From CAYPHA01 sp964410215 (GTDB lineage Bacteria > Calditrichota > Calditrichia > Calditrichales > CAYPHA01): 9,610 nt of DNA. Within the stretch, counting starts at the first letter, position 1, and each line of letters starts with the position of its first letter. Shown here one piece after another: positions 1 through 6,538 of this stretch. The translations under genes and the position numbers were made by a program. The notes under the pieces were generated by a model. It ran no database searches. It was not told the DNA's origin and saw only the letters and a program-made list of their open reading frames with translations. The stretch covers positions 1 through 9,610 of the forward strand of contig CAYPHA010000115.1 in NCBI GenBank assembly GCA_964410215.1. Reading direction: 5' to 3'.

Positions 1-2
1 TG

Positions 3-89
3 GCTGGGGATGCGCTTATCTTCGTAATGGAAAATGGGAGCATTATAAAAATATCGGCTCTACTGGGTTTCTTATGGGTAAAGATCTAA
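3..89 (+). other. Possible 3' fragment of a gene cut by the IS (open frame into IS)
   Basis: The bases left of the insertion sequence are open in this frame and read AGDALIFVMENGSIIKIS up to the IS boundary at 55/56. The frame then runs into the IS and stops at the TAA at 87-89. It could be the edge of a host gene interrupted by the IS. However, only 18 codons are visible and a minus-strand frame over the same bases is also open, so coding status is unproven. I recognise no family. The sequence right of the IS (from 1339) does not obviously continue the same protein. Confidence 0.2.
56..81. repeat. Left terminal inverted repeat of the ISL3 element
   Basis: It starts GGCTCTACTGG and ends TGGGTAA. 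The first 11 bases match the other end perfectly and the inner block TGGGTAA also matches. The middle bases differ. The transposase stop codon (72-74, read on the minus strand) lies inside this repeat, so the coding region extends into the terminus. Confidence 0.8.
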
Positions 90-1295
90 TTTACCCAAAT
101 GAAAGAGAACCGATATCCTGTAGTTTTCATATTTTCTAAAGCCTTTGGCGACGTATTTAATTTCTTGTATCAAGCTGTTGATTGCTTCAACTACTGAGTT
201 AGTAATCCTATGTTTCACGTAATTCAGAATATTGTGTGAGTGCTTTAGAAACATGTTTGCTACTTTAATTACCGGATTTAAATTAGATCGTAAGGCTTCT
301 TTAATCCAAACCGTCAGAACGTTTTTTGCATCATTTATGTAATCACATTGAAAGACAAGTTTAAAGTTTTCCTTAATCTGCCAGGCTTTCGCTGTGTCCA
401 GATTTAAAAACTGCAGATCAATAATCTTAAGTTTATAGCTATCCTTCATGCGTAAGGGATTAGACAGGAAAATATAGCGCGTATTTTTCAGATGCGCTTT
501 TCGTTCATTGTCTAATGTTTTCATTTCCTGACGACGTGTCTGATCTATGGATTGATTTAAATACTTAAGCAAATGAAAGTGATCGTGAACAATATCTGCA
601 TCCGGTAACAGCTTCTGAGCGGCTGAGATATATGCTTTCCACATATCCATGCTGATCGCCTTAACCTTCTGGCGCTGTTTCTTTGTCAGACTATCTCTAA
701 TAAGTTGTTGCGCAGCCTGTTCCGTCCGGTTCTGAGCAAGATCAAGTACACGTCCACGATCCAGATCAACCAAAACCGTACTATATTGATGCTTGGCGGC
801 ATAGCTTTTCTCATCAATGCCAATATGCTCGATGAACTCATCCGTGTCGCGTCGTTCAAGTCCGCGCTCTACAGCCTGTTGCATGATGCGATTCAACTGG
901 TCAAAACTGATCCGCAACTGGTCTGAGACGCGATATTGTTTCTTGAAATTACGCAACAGATCAATCGCTAATCTCTCAAAAAGTAAAGTAAAACGACTAT
1001 GTGGTCTGGACCAGGGTACAGGTAAGGTACGCTTACCATGCTCCGGACAGTCCAGGCGCGGAACCCTGCAAATCAATATCGTTTTCATTTGGCAGGTGTC
1101 AAGATGACGCCAGCGTCGTTGTTCACGATGATCATATAGACTGCAAAGCTTACCGCATTCCGGGCAATGAGCCTTAGTAGAATTGTAGGTAATCTTTACA
1201 TGAATTTCCTCCAGATTGTCATCGATATGCACCTCAGATACCTTCCATGGAGGTTCTAAACTTAAAAGCTGTTCATATAATTGTGTGTCTTTCAT
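72..1295 (-). CDS. ISL3-family transposase (zinc finger plus DDE nuclease)
   Basis: This enzyme would cut and join the ends of its own insertion sequence. At 407 aa it has the usual full length for the family and no frameshift. An N-terminal zinc-binding region shows C44-x2-C47 and C83-x2-H86 (CPEC and CPEH). A helix-turn-helix-like region follows (about 100-145). The catalytic acids are probably D161 (HIGIDEKS), D217 (AISMDMWKAY) and E370 (NSVVEAINSLIQ), matching the order known for ISL3 DDE transposases. The sequence FRKYENYRISVLFHLG near the C-terminus is also typical. The start is the first ATG of the frame, 17 bases inside the right inverted repeat. There is no clear Shine-Dalgarno sequence. 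Nothing visible rules out an active protein. The family call is confident; a named subgroup is not possible from sight. Confidence 0.94.
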   Translation of the reverse strand: MKDTQLYEQLLSLEPPWKVSEVHIDDNLEEIHVKITYNSTKAHCPECGKLCSLYDHREQRRWRHLDTCQMKTILICRVPRLDCPEHGKRTLPVPWSRPHSRFTLLFERLAIDLLRNFKKQYRVSDQLRISFDQLNRIMQQAVERGLERRDTDEFIEHIGIDEKSYAAKHQYSTVLVDLDRGRVLDLAQNRTEQAAQQLIRDSLTKKQRQKVKAISMDMWKAYISAAQKLLPDADIVHDHFHLLKYLNQSIDQTRRQEMKTLDNERKAHLKNTRYIFLSNPLRMKDSYKLKIIDLQFLNLDTAKAWQIKENFKLVFQCDYINDAKNVLTVWIKEALRSNLNPVIKVANMFLKHSHNILNYVKHRITNSVVEAINSLIQEIKYVAKGFRKYENYRISVLFHLGKLDLYP

Positions 1296-1312
1296 GCGGG
1301 CATTTTATTAAA

Positions 1313-1338
1313 TTACCCACAAACTTTCCAGTAGAGCC
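1313..1338. repeat. Right terminal inverted repeat of the ISL3 element
   Basis: Read on the minus strand it begins GGCTCTACTGG, as the left end does, then diverges and converges again at TGGGTAA. It lies upstream of the transposase start, so it probably overlaps the transposase promoter. Its outer edge is next to the histidine kinase leader. Confidence 0.8.
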
Positions 1339-1371
1339 TTCTATTTTGATAATTTATATATTGTAATCAAT

Positions 1372-2403
1372 ATGAAATCTTCGTTGATAAAAATTACAGG
1401 CAGAATAATTCTTGTTTCGCTGGGCGCACTTGCAATCCCATTACTATTGATAAAATTTGCAAAGGTGGAAGGCGCGATTTTTTCACTCCCTCATGTATGG
1501 ATATTTTTAATTATGTACGTTTTATTCTTCAACCTGAACAGTGAAGGTAATTTGTATTTCGACCGCTACCTGAATAAAAAACTGCCCTGGTTTTATTTCC
1601 CCAGGAAACGTATGCTGGTGCAAACTGTTTTTATGCTGGTTTGGTCTGCATTAACCATTGGTGTGCTTTATCTGATCTGGTATTTTCTTAAAGATGGCGT
1701 CCTGCAATATCCACAATTTTTATTTTTTATCTTCATTATCTCAGTCCTGTTCCTTACCGCATTTATTGGAATTTCTCAATCGGTTAACTTTATTAAACAA
1801 TGGAAAACGACATTACTGGAAGTTGAAAAACTTGAACGGGAAAAATTGAAAGCCGATTATAAAGCGCTGCAGAACCAGGTGAATCCCCATTTTCTTTTCA
1901 ATAGTCTTAATGTGTTAATATCTGAAATTAAACATGATCCGGATACCGCCGAAACCTTTACCCGAAAACTATCACAGGTATATCGATATGTGCTGCAAAG
2001 TAAAAATCATGACCTTATCTCATTAAGCAATGAACTTGATTTTATACGGTCCTTTATCTACCTGAACCAGGTAAGAGTTGGCAGTGTGTTGAAAGTATCC
2101 ATTGACGTCAAGAATGAATCTCTGTTGCAGAAATTGTCGCCTTTAACATTACAGATTTTAGTAGAGAATGCTATCAAGCATAATGTGATGAACGAAGAAA
2201 ATCCCTTGCATATCGCCATAGCAACACCCGACAAAAACACATTAATTGTGAAAAACAACCTGAACCCGAAGCAATCATTTGATTCCACAAATACGGGATT
2301 ATCGAACATTAAAGCCCGCTATGAGTTGCTTAATAAGGATGGATTGAAGATTGAAAAGAACGATACGGAGTTTATCGTTACCGTACCGTTACTGGATGAA
2401 TAA
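1372..2403 (+). CDS. LytS/YehU-type membrane sensor histidine kinase
   Basis: This is the sensor of a two-component pair, expected to autophosphorylate on histidine and pass phosphate to the regulator encoded 2 bases downstream. The 343-aa protein has four likely membrane helices (about residues 8-29, 39-56, 82-106 and 113-134) with almost no loop between them and no periplasmic sensor domain. A charged linker follows (about 140-168), then the His_kinase motif QVNPHFLFNSLN with phosphoacceptor H173. The ATPase part shows the N-box VENAIKHN (264-271) and a GLSNIKARYELL glycine box (from 309). The signal is unknown; 4-TM kinases of this class often sense membrane state or are controlled by partner proteins. 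The ATG has no Shine-Dalgarno sequence. The IS ends 33 bp upstream, so the native promoter has probably been displaced and any promoter must lie in the short gap or the IS end. Confidence 0.93.
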   Translation: MKSSLIKITGRIILVSLGALAIPLLLIKFAKVEGAIFSLPHVWIFLIMYVLFFNLNSEGNLYFDRYLNKKLPWFYFPRKRMLVQTVFMLVWSALTIGVLYLIWYFLKDGVLQYPQFLFFIFIISVLFLTAFIGISQSVNFIKQWKTTLLEVEKLEREKLKADYKALQNQVNPHFLFNSLNVLISEIKHDPDTAETFTRKLSQVYRYVLQSKNHDLISLSNELDFIRSFIYLNQVRVGSVLKVSIDVKNESLLQKLSPLTLQILVENAIKHNVMNEENPLHIAIATPDKNTLIVKNNLNPKQSFDSTNTGLSNIKARYELLNKDGLKIEKNDTEFIVTVPLLDE

Positions 2404-2405
2404 AA

Positions 2406-3185
2406 ATGAATGATATAAAAGTTCTGATTATAGAAGATGAAATACCCGCTCAGCGCATGCTGAAGGAGATGGCGGCAGAACTTGATTACGAAATTGAAGT
2501 TGTCGGCTGCCTGAACAGTGTAAAATCATCAGTGGACTGGTTTAAACATAATCCGCATCCTGAAGTAGTTTTAATGGACATCCAGTTATCCGATGGTATC
2601 AGTTTCGATATTCTGAAGCAGGTTACCATAGAAAGCATGATCATTTTTACTACCGCGTACGATGAATATGCCATTCAGGCTTTCAAAGTGAACAGCCTCG
2701 ATTATTTATTAAAACCAATTGACATTGGCGATTTGCAGACAGCATTCGAAAAATACGAGCATTACAGCAAGAAATTTATCCGTCATAAAAATACTGAAAT
2801 TGATTATAATGAAATCGCTTCCACAATTATGCGTGCTGAACCTGAGTACCGCAAACGGTTCCTTATTCAATCAAAAGAAGATTTTTTTCAGTTACCTGTT
2901 GAACAAATCGCTTACTTTCACAGTGTGCAGAAAATAACCTTAGCCGTCACCTTTGAGCAGCGGCAATATCCGGTTAACTTTTCCCTGGAAAAACTAAAAG
3001 AACAATTAGATCCGGATATATTTTTTAAGGTAAACCGGCAAATAATCATTAATATTAATGCGATCCAAAAAATTCATTCCTATTTCCTGGGCAAATTAGT
3101 AATCAGCACCAAACCGGCCCATGCAGAAGAAATTATAGTCGGCAAAGATAAAGCCGCCAGCTTTAAACGCTGGCTGGACAGATAA
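2406..3185 (+). CDS. LytTR-family response regulator
   Basis: A DNA-binding regulator of 259 aa, cognate to the kinase just upstream (stop-to-start gap of 2 bases, probably translationally coupled, no separate ribosome site). The receiver domain (about 1-120) shows the acidic pair E10/D11, phosphoacceptor D58 (VVLMDIQLSDG), T82/T83 and the conserved K103 (DYLLKPI). The LytTR DNA-binding domain occupies about 155-259, with the FFKVNRQIIININAIQKI core and the terminal IIVGKDKAASFKRWLDR. Regulators of this AlgR/AgrA/LytR class usually bind paired short direct repeats. I could not identify such sites in the window, and the region upstream of the operon has been replaced by the IS. The target genes are unknown. 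The neighbouring nucleotidyltransferase genes could be incidental. Confidence 0.94.
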   Translation: MNDIKVLIIEDEIPAQRMLKEMAAELDYEIEVVGCLNSVKSSVDWFKHNPHPEVVLMDIQLSDGISFDILKQVTIESMIIFTTAYDEYAIQAFKVNSLDYLLKPIDIGDLQTAFEKYEHYSKKFIRHKNTEIDYNEIASTIMRAEPEYRKRFLIQSKEDFFQLPVEQIAYFHSVQKITLAVTFEQRQYPVNFSLEKLKEQLDPDIFFKVNRQIIININAIQKIHSYFLGKLVISTKPAHAEEIIVGKDKAASFKRWLDR

Positions 3186-3233
3186 TTTTGCATCTCATTT
3201 TATTTTAATTATTTTTCTATAGATTATTGGAAT

Positions 3234-3238
3234 AGGAG
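3234..3238 (+). promoter_or_regulatory. Shine-Dalgarno site of the 83-aa gene
   Basis: AGGAG stands 4 bases before the ATG at 3243. It supports that start and contrasts with the kinase and regulator genes upstream, which lack an evident site. This fits the view that the module is a separately acquired transcription and translation unit. Confidence 0.55.
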
Positions 3239-3242
3239 ACGT

Positions 3243-3494
3243 ATGCGGACGCAATCTCGAGATACCGATCTTAAAACTGAAGAAATATTAATTTCCTTAA
3301 TTAGGAAAGCAAATGCATCGGTTAAATTTGCGCAAGTTCGTTCCCTTTCTCAAACAACCTTCAATTTATCCAGAAGAGCGATACGTAGAAAAAATCCAGA
3401 TCTCAATGAACAGCAAATCAATATATTATTCATTCGTTATCAATATGGACAAGACTTAGCTAACCGATTTGCAAAATATTTAAGCAGAAAATGA
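3243..3494 (+). CDS. Small helical partner of a nucleotidyltransferase (putative TA-like pair)
   Basis: An 83-aa, basic, probably all-helical protein with no signal peptide or membrane segment. Its centre and C-terminus (SLSQTTFNLSRRAIRRKNPDL, then NEQQINILFIRYQYGQDLANRFAKYL) fit a pattern I recall from many bacteria: a short protein ending in E-x-E/Q-x-x-x-L/I-x-x-G-x-x-L-A-x-R. In those cases it precedes a nucleotidyltransferase like the next gene. The stop overlaps the next start as ATGA, so the two are probably translated as a coupled pair. It has its own AGGAG site. It could be the antitoxin or a structural partner of the enzyme. This is inferred from layout; I know of no tested function. 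It is real by context despite its size. Confidence 0.8.
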   Translation: MRTQSRDTDLKTEEILISLIRKANASVKFAQVRSLSQTTFNLSRRAIRRKNPDLNEQQINILFIRYQYGQDLANRFAKYLSRK

Positions 3495-4078
3495 AAAGTC
3501 CAGATATACTTGATGCCATCAAAACTATCGTAAGCACATTTGCCCAACTTAACATATCTTACTATATAAGTGGTTCTCTAGCCAGTTCTCTCTATGGAAT
3601 TGCACGGGCAACCATGGATGTTGATTTAGTTGCGGATATTTCTAAGACCCACATTCCTGAGTTGGTTTTTCTTCTTTCCGAGGCGTATTACATTGATGAG
3701 GATGCCATTCATGAGGCAATAACTAGAAAGTCATCTTTTAATCTCATTCATTTAAACACAATGATTAAGATTGATGTTTTCATACATAATCAGGATCCAT
3801 ATAATTCATCGGCGCTAGACAGAAAACTCGTAGATAGACTAATTGATGAAGATGAAAGCTCTGACTATTTTTTTGCTTCCCCTGAAGATATAATATTAAA
3901 CAAGCTGCGTTGGTATGATATGAGCGATAGAGTATCTGAAAGACAATGGCTAGATATACTTGGAGTAATCAAAGTCCAGGCAGAGTCTCTTGATCGAACA
4001 TATTTGCAAAAGTGGGCAAACTATTTAGGCCTCTCTTTACTCTTGAATGATGCAATTAATGAAGCCGGCCTTCTCTAA
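3491..4078 (+). CDS. Nucleotidyltransferase-fold protein, MNT/AbiEii-like superfamily
   Basis: A 195-aa protein of the DNA polymerase-beta nucleotidyltransferase superfamily. The signature is clear: GS motif G28-S29 (ISGSLASSLYGIARAT), then D43-x-D45 in MDVDLVAD, and the third acid D95 in IKIDVFI. All three metal-binding acids are present, so catalysis is plausible. The C-terminal half carries the conserved SPEDIILNKLRWYDM block (130-144, K138) and SERQWLDILGVIKVQ, typical of this subfamily in pairs with a short upstream gene. Such enzymes may transfer nucleotides to tRNA 3' ends or to protein partners. Here the substrate is unknown. It starts inside the previous gene (ATGA overlap). No terminator is visible downstream and the sequence degrades into gene remnants. 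Confidence 0.9.
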   Translation: MKSPDILDAIKTIVSTFAQLNISYYISGSLASSLYGIARATMDVDLVADISKTHIPELVFLLSEAYYIDEDAIHEAITRKSSFNLIHLNTMIKIDVFIHNQDPYNSSALDRKLVDRLIDEDESSDYFFASPEDIILNKLRWYDMSDRVSERQWLDILGVIKVQAESLDRTYLQKWANYLGLSLLLNDAINEAGLL

Positions 4079-4162
4079 TGGCCTGGGAATGTACTTCTCT
4101 TCGGGTGCCATCACTTGAATAAATGTTAACGATGCGCCGGCCTTCGTTGCAATGGCTACTCT
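4079..4162. other. Unassigned spacer with a short repeat of the upstream gene end
   Basis: No gene is recognised. The block GCCGGCCTTC occurs at the end of the nucleotidyltransferase gene (4064-4073) and again at 4136-4145. It could be a small duplication or chance. The frame of the PIN remnant is open only from 4130. Confidence 0.3.
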
Positions 4163-4291
4163 TGGATTATTCCACTATCGTACCCAGTCGGAAGACTTAC
4201 AATTGTGGCGTCAGCAAAAATAGAAAACGCCGTCATTATCAGCAAAGATAAATTGTTATATGACTATGAACATGTTGAGTGTTTGTGGTAG
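4163..4291 (+). pseudogene. C-terminal remnant of a VapC-like PIN-domain toxin
   Basis: This frame reads IIPLSYPVGRLTIVASAKIE then NAVIISKDKLLYDYEHVECLW and stops at TAG (4289-4291). The pattern R-L-x-I-V-A-S-A, then A-x-I-I-S-K-D and a final Y-x-x-V-x-x-x-W is characteristic of the last third of VapC-type PIN ribonucleases. The SKD aspartate is one of the conserved acids. The N-terminal two thirds, including the first catalytic acid, are missing; the frame is closed by a TAA at 4127 and no start is usable. Hence it is a relic and not a functional toxin. No antitoxin is visible. Confidence 0.72.
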
Positions 4292-4310
4292 CTTTAAACA
4301 TGTCATGTTA

Positions 4311-4441
4311 AATTCGAAATCCGTATTTCTAAATACGAAACACATTCCAAATCCAAATCTTCAAAACAATTCTGCGCTACAATATTAAAACGCATGACTC
4401 TTTAGAATTTTATGGTTTCGATATTGTTTCGCATTTCGAAT
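4311..4441. repeat. Degenerate AT-rich inverted-repeat element
   Basis: The outer ends are exact inverted copies of ATTCGAAAT (4312-4320 and 4433-4441). Inside, both arms carry related motifs such as TACGAAAC on the left and CGAAAC read inward from the right, so the 131 bases could fold as an imperfect long hairpin. Similar CGAAAT/CAAATCC-rich palindromic blocks occur between genes in many environmental bacterial genomes. This element sits exactly where recognisable homology of the ATPase pseudogene stops, so it may have entered or replaced its 3' end. No gene is seen inside. Confidence 0.45.
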
Positions 4442-5255
4442 AAGCTGCCGATGTCATCCCGGTATTGGATCTCATTAAACTGAAGGATTATTCCGTTTCT
4501 GATCCCATTATCAAGGAAATAATACTTAAATTTTTTTGAAATTTCATTCCTCAAATTCCTGGAAAACGCTCCAAGCCGCCTGATGACAAAACCTTTTTAT
4601 AAAAGATCAATGTATTTAATCACTGTCTTTACATCCATTTTAATTTGAGTCGCCAATTCATTGAAGGATACTTCACTGCCAACCTGGAATGCAAGTAACC
4701 GGAGAAGATCTAATATTTGTTGAGTACCCTTTATATTTTCCCGGGCAAGCATATCCTTGAGTAGATAAGAATTCACCAGTTCGGTTAAAATTTCTTTCTT
4801 TTCGGCTTTACTGTTGACGGTAATGACTTCAGGATAGCTACCGAAGATAAGGAATTCTTCTAAATTTTCTTTGAGTTCATGCTTGTTATACACAGTAAGC
4901 AATTCCTGCTGGGAAAACGGGTAAAGCATGATGGTCCGTTTTCTGCCGGTGAGCGGTTCTCCTGTTTTCTGGGCTAAATCGAATGAGGATGATCCGGTAG
5001 CGATAATAAACAGGTCCGGATGGTTGTCAACCAGGATTTTTAATCCCATACCAATATCTTTGATTTGCTGCGCTTCATCTATCGCAAGAAGATCATACCC
5101 GGCCACATATTCGTCAATCCGTTTAAAGTCCCTTGAGTTTAATACCGCTTGAGTTCTGATATTGTCACCGGAATCTGATTTCACTTTTAATGCTGATCTT
5201 GATAAAAATCCTGCAACAGGGTTGTTTTACCTACCCTTCTGGGACTATAAATAAT
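4435..5255 (-). pseudogene. AAA (AAA_14)/DUF4143 ATPase, broken by frameshift, stop and truncation
   Basis: Members of this family are P-loop ATPases of about 380-400 aa with an N-terminal AAA_14 domain and a C-terminal DUF4143 domain; their role is poorly known. The Walker A region SPRRVGKTTLLQDF is readable at 5205-5246. One base is then missing in a 5-A run (plus strand 5204-5208), which throws the frame off. The main frame (5205-4600) shows the Walker B YDLLAIDEAQ, the sensor-like FIIATGSSSFDLA and the GEPLTGRK motif. A TAA at 4597-4599 interrupts YIDLL, where the family normally has glutamate. Homology then continues for 54 codons (KGFVIRRLGAFSRNLR to YRDDIGSLFE, 4596-4435), after which it ends at an inverted repeat. 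A TAG at 5256-5258 closes the N-terminal side. A GTG at 5182-5184 could start a 195-aa piece, but that would lack Walker A. Confidence 0.87.
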
Positions 5256-5626
5256 CTAAGGATTGGATCATTGCTGTGAAGATGCGTATGATTCCGCGTA
5301 CTTTTAATTTAAGCAACTTAATTTCAAAGCAAAAAGCTTAATCCATGTAAATATAGAAATCTCTGGATAGTTATTCCATAAATTTAATTAATTTTATGGA
5401 ATTGTAAAGAAATTTTCTTTGATTTGGTAAAAGGATAATAAACGTCGATTAGTAGCGACTATAATCTTATTAAAGCGTATGATAAAGTATAAAACGGTCA
5501 GGTACCGTTACGGAAAAGCATGTATTTCGCCCGGATTGGCCTCTGCAATAAAGAAAAACAATCCTTTCGATTGCATTATAAAATAAGTAAATTAACGGTG
5601 TCATCAGGCCTCCGGGGATAATAGTT
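5256..5626. other. Gene-free interval of about 370 bp
   Basis: It holds the decayed 5' side of the ATPase pseudogene at its left end, a near-perfect AT-rich palindrome (5373-5402) and a 35-codon open frame (5479-5586) with no ribosome site and no recognised family. The promoter of the following nucleotidyltransferase pair should lie at its right end. No consensus could be assigned with confidence. Confidence 0.5.
5373..5402. repeat. 30-bp AT-rich palindrome (14 of 15 pairs)
   Basis: The arms ATTCCATAAATTTAA and TTAATTTTATGGAAT are complementary at all but one position and have no spacer. A second smaller near-palindrome of the AAAGAAA/TTTCTTT type follows at about 5406-5420. It could be an operator, an old terminator stem or a trace of a mobile element. 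No U-tract supports a terminator. Confidence 0.6.
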
Positions 5627-5917
5627 ATGAAACCTGAACTCAGCACAGCACTTTTCTGGGATACGGATTACGATAGCATTGATTATGAAAAGCACGCCCG
5701 TTTTGTCATCGAGCGTGTTTTAACGCGCGGTAATTGGAAAGACTGGCAGGAGTTAAAGAAGTATTACGGCTTGAAAAAAATCAAAGAAGAAGTCGTCAGA
5801 ATCAGGTACCTGGATAAACGCACGTTAAATTTCTGTCATATACTTTTTAATATTAAAAAAGAGAATTTTAGATGCTGCAATACAGAGCGCTCAATCCGGG
5901 AACTCTGGAATTACTAA
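5627..5917 (+). CDS. DUF6922-like protein, partner of an AbiEii-like nucleotidyltransferase
   Basis: A 96-aa soluble protein. Its pattern resembles short proteins annotated DUF6922: LFWDTDYDSIDYEKHARFVI, ERVLTRGNWKDWQELKKYYG, KIKEEVVRIRYLDKRTLNFC, and a C-terminus with F-R-C and a final W-N-Y. These are commonly encoded just before an AbiEii nucleotidyltransferase, as here. Its last 46 bases overlap the next gene in another frame. The ending looks native to the family, so the overlap is probably genuine and could couple translation. By analogy with AbiEi/AbiEii pairs it may be the antitoxin or regulator, but no winged-helix is evident and no function has been shown. The ATG at 5627 has only a weak purine-rich site (GGGGATA) upstream. 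Confidence 0.82.
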   Translation: MKPELSTALFWDTDYDSIDYEKHARFVIERVLTRGNWKDWQELKKYYGLKKIKEEVVRIRYLDKRTLNFCHILFNIKKENFRCCNTERSIRELWNY

Positions 5918-6510
5918 AGAAAATGATGCAAATTCCTGAATTACAGGATTTCTTCCTGGTAGGCGGGACTGCCTTGGCGCTGCACCTCGGACATCGAATA
6001 TCGTTTGATATCGATTTGTTTACAACAAGGGATTTTAATACGCAGAGCCTATTTATAAAACTTGATGCACGTTTTTCCATTTCTGATGTAACTGAATCAA
6101 ACAACACATTGAATTTTAATATAACCTATCCTGAGAATTCACATAATGTGATAAAAGTGGATTTGATTAAATATGCCTATCCTCTGATCAATCCCATACA
6201 GAGGATGAATAACATCAGGTTGTTATCCATCGAGGATATCATTCCGATGAAATTATCCGCTATTGCCGGCCGTGGCTCAAAAAGAGATTTTTATGACATT
6301 TTCTATTTACTGAGAATATATTCATTAAAGCAAATGTTTGACCTTTTTGAAAAGAAGTTTCCCACTGTAAACACATTCTATGTTGTCAAAAGCCTTACCT
6401 ATTTCGAAGACGCTGAGTTGGAAGCCAATCCTCAAACAATTGAACCTGTGGACTGGGAGGAGATAAAACATACGATTATCGCTAATGTTAATGCGTTTGC
6501 AAAAAAATAA
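5872..6510 (+). CDS. AbiEii-like nucleotidyltransferase (putative toxin)
   Basis: A 212-aa protein matching the AbiEii/AbiGii toxin nucleotidyltransferase family (PF08843 type). The core FFLVGGTALALHLGHRISFD carries G31-G32-T33 and leads to the acid pair D46-x-D48 in FDIDLF. The third acid is probably D97 (VIKVDLIKY). The family motif near 119-142 (SIEDIIPMKLSAIAGRGSKR, DFYDIF) supplies K127, R134, K137, R138, D139 and D142. All catalytic positions look intact. Family members act in type IV toxin-antitoxin or abortive-infection pairs; the related MenA-type toxins modify tRNA acceptor ends. Whether this one does so is inference. Its start lies inside the DUF6922-like gene (46-nt overlap). No terminator is visible; a truncated PIN gene starts 28 bases downstream. 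Confidence 0.92.
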   Translation: MLQYRALNPGTLELLKKMMQIPELQDFFLVGGTALALHLGHRISFDIDLFTTRDFNTQSLFIKLDARFSISDVTESNNTLNFNITYPENSHNVIKVDLIKYAYPLINPIQRMNNIRLLSIEDIIPMKLSAIAGRGSKRDFYDIFYLLRIYSLKQMFDLFEKKFPTVNTFYVVKSLTYFEDAELEANPQTIEPVDWEEIKHTIIANVNAFAKK

Positions 6511-6538
6511 GACGATGCAGGTATAGGAATCCAGTGAA

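Larger units (their letters stand above)
56..1338 (-). mobile_element. ISL3-family insertion sequence, apparently complete (about 1.28 kb)
   Basis: The element carries one transposase gene bounded by imperfect inverted repeats. Both outer ends read GGCTCTACTGG, and similarity resumes at TGGGTAA about 8 bases further in. The length and the single 407-aa gene fit the ISL3 family. ISL3 elements usually make 8-bp target duplications, but the flanks (AAAATATC on the left, TTCTATTT on the right) do not match. Either the target duplication has been lost, one flank was rearranged by recombination, or my boundary is off by a few bases. The right end lies 33 bp before the histidine kinase start, so the element has probably replaced whatever lay upstream of that operon. 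Confidence 0.88.

Noticed and set aside
705..1107. Two plus-strand open frames inside the transposase region
   Set aside because: They lie opposite a clear full-length transposase and show no recognisable domains; they are antisense shadows.
3186..3242. Terminator after the response regulator
   Set aside because: The interval is T-rich but no hairpin of useful length precedes a T-tract.
4064..4146. Possible short direct repeat GCCGGCCTTC as attachment site
   Set aside because: Only 10 bases, one copy within a coding end, no integrase nearby; chance or micro-duplication is simpler.
5479..5586. 35-codon open frame starting MIKYKTVRYRYGKA
   Set aside because: No Shine-Dalgarno sequence, no recognised family and low complexity at the end; too weak to call a gene.
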